Of a stretch of DNA of 64,000 nucleotides, positions 61,475 through 64,000 are shown one piece after another. The DNA comes from Marinomonas maritima (GTDB lineage Bacteria > Pseudomonadota > Gammaproteobacteria > Pseudomonadales > Marinomonadaceae), in assembly GCF_024435075.2 (NCBI RefSeq), contig NZ_JAMZEG020000002.1:496001-560000 (forward strand), in the 5' to 3' direction. The notes under the pieces were generated by a model. It was not told where the DNA came from and did not search any database. It saw nothing but the letters and a program-made list of their open reading frames with translations. The stretch's first letter is position 1, and every line of letters starts with the position of its first letter. Position numbers and translations under genes: made by a program.

Positions 61475-62560
61475 CCTAAATTCAGATAATAAGTGCGACA
61501 CTTTTTATTTCAAGCAACTAAGCACATTTCTTTAAAAACCATCGCTGGTTGCTTGAACCCTAGACACTTTTTTGGACGATAGTTTATTCGTCTCATCGCG
61601 AAGTGTATTCTCTCTTCTGTAACTTCTCTTAAATCAGTGCCTTTGGGTACATACTGCCTTAAAAGTCCGTTGCTATTTTCATTAGCGCCACGCTCCCAAG
61701 AGCTATATGGATGAGCAAAATACACTTTCGTATTTAATGCTTCAGCTATCTCAGCATGGTAGGCAAACTCTCGGCCATTATCGGCTGTGATCGTGTGTAC
61801 ATGATCTTTAAACGGCATCAATAACTCTATAGTCGCTTGAGTCACATCTTTAGCTGATTTCGAATCCACTTTCTTTATGAGGTAAAAGCGCGTCTTTCTT
61901 TCTAACAAGGTGACGATAGAACCTGTTCCATGTTTGCCTAAAACAGTGTCTATTTCCCAATCACCAAAACGCTTTTTTGTCTCTACAATGGCTGGGCGCT
62001 CATCAATAGAGACCTTGTTTTTAATCACTTCTGCTTTCGTTCGCTGGCCTTTCCGGTAGCGTTTTTTTCCTTGTCTCAAATGGCGATAAAGTGTCCCTTT
62101 GTTTCTTTTGTCATCATGGATGTACTGATAAATCCATTCATGACTAACAGGAACACCACAGTTTTTGAGTACGTCAGAGACTTGCTCAGGACTCCAGTCA
62201 ATTTCAATTAAAATACGAATAAAATCAATCGTCTTTGATGATATACGATATTTAGCGGATGTTTTTCGCCGTATTAAACAAGCGCTTTGAGCTTTGTCAG
62301 GGCAATATTCTGTTACTTTTTTATTCCGCTTTAGCTCACGATAAACCGTCGCTCTATGACAATTCAGTGTTCGTGCAATATTTGCCACTGATATTTCTTG
62401 TCCTAAAAGAGCGGAAATCTGGTATCTTTTGCCTTCGGTCAACTGCTGATAATTCATGTTGGTACTGCTTCATTCTGTGGTAAGAAGAATCATACCAACT
62501 TCAGCAGTTGGCTTCCTCTACACCTCTATTGCAGTGTCGCACTTATTATCTGAATTTAGG
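61475..62560 (-). mobile_element. IS30-family insertion sequence, complete
   Basis: 1086 bp with perfect 28-bp terminal inverted repeats (61475-61502 and 62533-62560), beginning CCTAAATTCAGATAATAAG. It contains one intact transposase gene. No 2-3 bp target duplication is evident in the flanks (ATG on the left, TTG on the right). The perfect ends suggest recent arrival. Confidence 0.95.
61510..62457 (-). CDS. IS30-family transposase
   Basis: 315 residues. N-terminal helix-turn-helix (NYQQLTEGKRYQISALLGQEISVANIARTLNCHRATVYRELKRN), then the DDE core: GDWEIDTVLGKHGTG (Asp), TITADNGREFAYHAEI (Asp) and SWERGANENSNGLLRQYVPKGTDL (Glu), typical of IS30. It appears full length. Confidence 0.96.
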   Translation of the reverse strand: MNYQQLTEGKRYQISALLGQEISVANIARTLNCHRATVYRELKRNKKVTEYCPDKAQSACLIRRKTSAKYRISSKTIDFIRILIEIDWSPEQVSDVLKNCGVPVSHEWIYQYIHDDKRNKGTLYRHLRQGKKRYRKGQRTKAEVIKNKVSIDERPAIVETKKRFGDWEIDTVLGKHGTGSIVTLLERKTRFYLIKKVDSKSAKDVTQATIELLMPFKDHVHTITADNGREFAYHAEIAEALNTKVYFAHPYSSWERGANENSNGLLRQYVPKGTDLREVTEERIHFAMRRINYRPKKCLGFKQPAMVFKEMCLVA

Positions 62561-62580
62561 TTGATCTAGTTGAGAGTGAT

Positions 62581-63462
62581 GTGTTTGATAGAAGCATAGA
62601 TGAAAACCTAAATAGGTATATAGAAGAGGCTATTTTCTTTTTTAAAAACTCAGAGTCTGATTATAGTTTTGTTATCGAGAATAATCATGGAGAAAAATCA
62701 GACGATTTGTTTTTAAGTCGTCGTTCATATTTAGTTTATCAGACCCAGCTGTACCGATACGCTAGTGGTGATGATTTTGATTTCTGGTGGAAATGCTTTT
62801 CTATATTTTCTAAAGTGAATAAGACTTTCATCTATAAGCTTATGTGGTTGAAGAATAACGTAAATAAGTATAACAGATGGGGAGAATTTTATAATAAGTT
62901 CAAGATATCTAGGGATATTCCATTGTTGAGCTATATTGTAGCATGTGATCCAAATTTATCTGATAGAGAAATTCATGCAAATAATTTTTTATCTGAGCTG
63001 ATAGAAAACAGGAAGTATTTTAACGGTGATACACAAAAAGACTTTGTAAGAGCAATGCTATACGACTTAAAAGATTTGAACTTTGATTCTAATGGATTGT
63101 ACTTTGAACAGTGTGAATACTATTTTAATAAGCATCTTACTTCACCTGAATACATTGAAATTTTGGAATGTAGAGGGATGAATAATGAGGCTAATATTGA
63201 AGTCGTTGATTTATCTGCTAAGTTGAAAAATGCTCTAAATGATGAAGTACCTGACAATGAAATTTTTGACAAAAAATATATGTCTGAGCTTTTTGAAAGA
63301 ATTAATATGATTTTTAAAGGACAGCTAGACTCTTTGGGTATTGCGTGTTCATCTTTATCAGAAGCTAAAGAATCGAAAAAAATGTTTTGCCTTTACTGGC
63401 TTTACCCTGATTTTTTTCAAGTGAAACAGCCTGTAACTTACTTGATAGCAGTCAGTTCTTAA
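62581..63462 (+). CDS. Hypothetical AT-rich gene, first part (frameshifted)
   Basis: 293 codons from a GTG at 62581; the frame is open back to the end of the IS30 element (DLVESDVFDRSIDEN), so the true start may have been removed by the insertion. The sequence is rich in aromatic and acidic residues (EEAIFFFKNSESDYSFVIENN, DDFDFWWKCFSIFSKVNKTFIYKLMWLKNN), cytoplasmic in character, with AT-rich codons. No family recognised. It lies at the end of a T6SS cargo module, so an orphan immunity or effector-related gene is possible. The frame breaks at a T7 run at 63411; after PDFF the last residues are probably artefactual. Confidence 0.55.
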   Translation: MFDRSIDENLNRYIEEAIFFFKNSESDYSFVIENNHGEKSDDLFLSRRSYLVYQTQLYRYASGDDFDFWWKCFSIFSKVNKTFIYKLMWLKNNVNKYNRWGEFYNKFKISRDIPLLSYIVACDPNLSDREIHANNFLSELIENRKYFNGDTQKDFVRAMLYDLKDLNFDSNGLYFEQCEYYFNKHLTSPEYIEILECRGMNNEANIEVVDLSAKLKNALNDEVPDNEIFDKKYMSELFERINMIFKGQLDSLGIACSSLSEAKESKKMFCLYWLYPDFFQVKQPVTYLIAVSS

Positions 63463-64000
63463 ATAAAGAGTTAGAATTTGTTTTTTTTATGGATGAAGAG
63501 AAAGAGCTTAAGGAGATAAGTGATTTAAGATGGGGGTTTATTGACAAAGTTTTCAAATCGAAAAAGGAAGACTTTAAGTCAAGATATCCACTTGATTCAA
63601 TCTATGATAATGCGGCTGCTTTATCAGCTTACGGGTCAAGAACGCCAGACGTTTTTCAATATTTATTAACGCTACTAGAAGCTGATATAGATATTGTTTC
63701 AATATCAGCTAAGGGCGCGATAGTATCGAATGCATTTGCTCTTTCTTCAAAGGAAAAACTCTCATCCAAAGCTTACTACACGAGCCAATCGGTTGAAGAT
63801 TTATTTGATATCTCTTTTGGGGTTTTCTTTAAAAGCCCATCTGTCGGTTATGTCAAAATAATCGTGAAAGCGCTTTACTGTTGGGAGTTGGATAATGTCA
63901 ATCGTTGGTGTACTAATAAAAAGAGCAATCAAGAGTGGTTTTCAAGATTTGATAATCTAGATAACTCGTTCAAAGGCTTAAAAAAAGAAACTATTAGGTT
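63411..64000 (+). CDS. Continuation of the hypothetical gene in a shifted frame (cut by window edge)
   Basis: If one T is added to the run of seven at 63411-63417, the reading continues as DFF-SSETACNLLDSSQFLNKELEFVFFMDEEKELKEISDLRWGFIDKVFKSKKEDFKSRYPLDSIYDNAAALSAYGSRTPDVFQYLLTLLEADIDIVSISAKGAIVSNAFALSS and stays open to the window end. An ATG at 63489 would allow it to be a separate gene, but it has no good ribosome site and the upstream frame is open and protein-like. No family recognised. Confidence 0.55.

Overview
The window looks like chromosome from a marine gammaproteobacterium of the Oceanospirillales type, with Marinomonas as a plausible genus. That placement is inferred from moderate GC, ectoine-breakdown genes, a YnjBCD transporter and a Rhizobium imp-ordered type VI secretion system (T6SS). 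No ribosomal RNA or tRNA gene is visible, so it is not proven.

Layout. Positions 1-5641 (minus strand) hold the start of an AAA ATPase gene and then a four-gene operon resembling ectoine and diaminobutyrate catabolism: an M20 amidohydrolase, an EctB/DoeD-like aminotransferase, DoeA and a DoeC-like dehydrogenase. Positions 6191-9983 are small housekeeping or unknown genes on the minus strand. Positions 10192-13831 are a ynjBCD-type ABC transporter. Positions 14017-18505 (plus) hold an M14-type deacylase, a UvrD-like helicase and a 2-oxoglutarate dioxygenase. Positions 18584-22799 (minus) hold a class II glutamine amidotransferase, a chemotaxis receptor, hisI and a tandem QueD-like protein.

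Positions 22927-25347 are a scar region. The 4.5S SRP RNA gene (ffs) is followed by a tnsA-like gene of a Tn7-like transposon whose N-terminus carries about 19 copies of a 9-bp in-frame repeat. An intact IS3-family element, a second diverged tnsA fragment and a nonsense-riddled ACT-domain gene come next. ffs is a known attachment site of some Tn7-like elements, so this is best read as the relic of one or two such insertions.

Positions 25598-61410 are a complete T6SS, all on the plus strand. The order is tagH-tssJ-tssK-tssL-tssM-tagF-pppA-lipoprotein-tssA-tssB-tssC-tssC2-tagJ-[effector cassette]-tssE-tssF-tssG-ppkA-clpV-periplasmic protein-hcp-vgrG, followed by a VgrG cargo module (DUF6484, DUF2169, thiolase-fold protein, DUF4150/GHH nuclease effector, beta-propeller protein, TIGR02270 HEAT protein). 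TagH, PpkA, PppA and TagF together form a threonine-phosphorylation control circuit. An AT-rich cassette sits inside the core operon between tagJ and tssE. It encodes a candidate His/Cys amidase-like effector, a lipoprotein that may be its immunity protein, and a DUF1493 protein. The last two each carry an apparent one-base frameshift.

Positions 61475-62560 are an IS30-family element with perfect 28-bp ends. Beyond it lies an AT-rich gene of unknown function with a third one-base frameshift in a T tract, which runs off the window.
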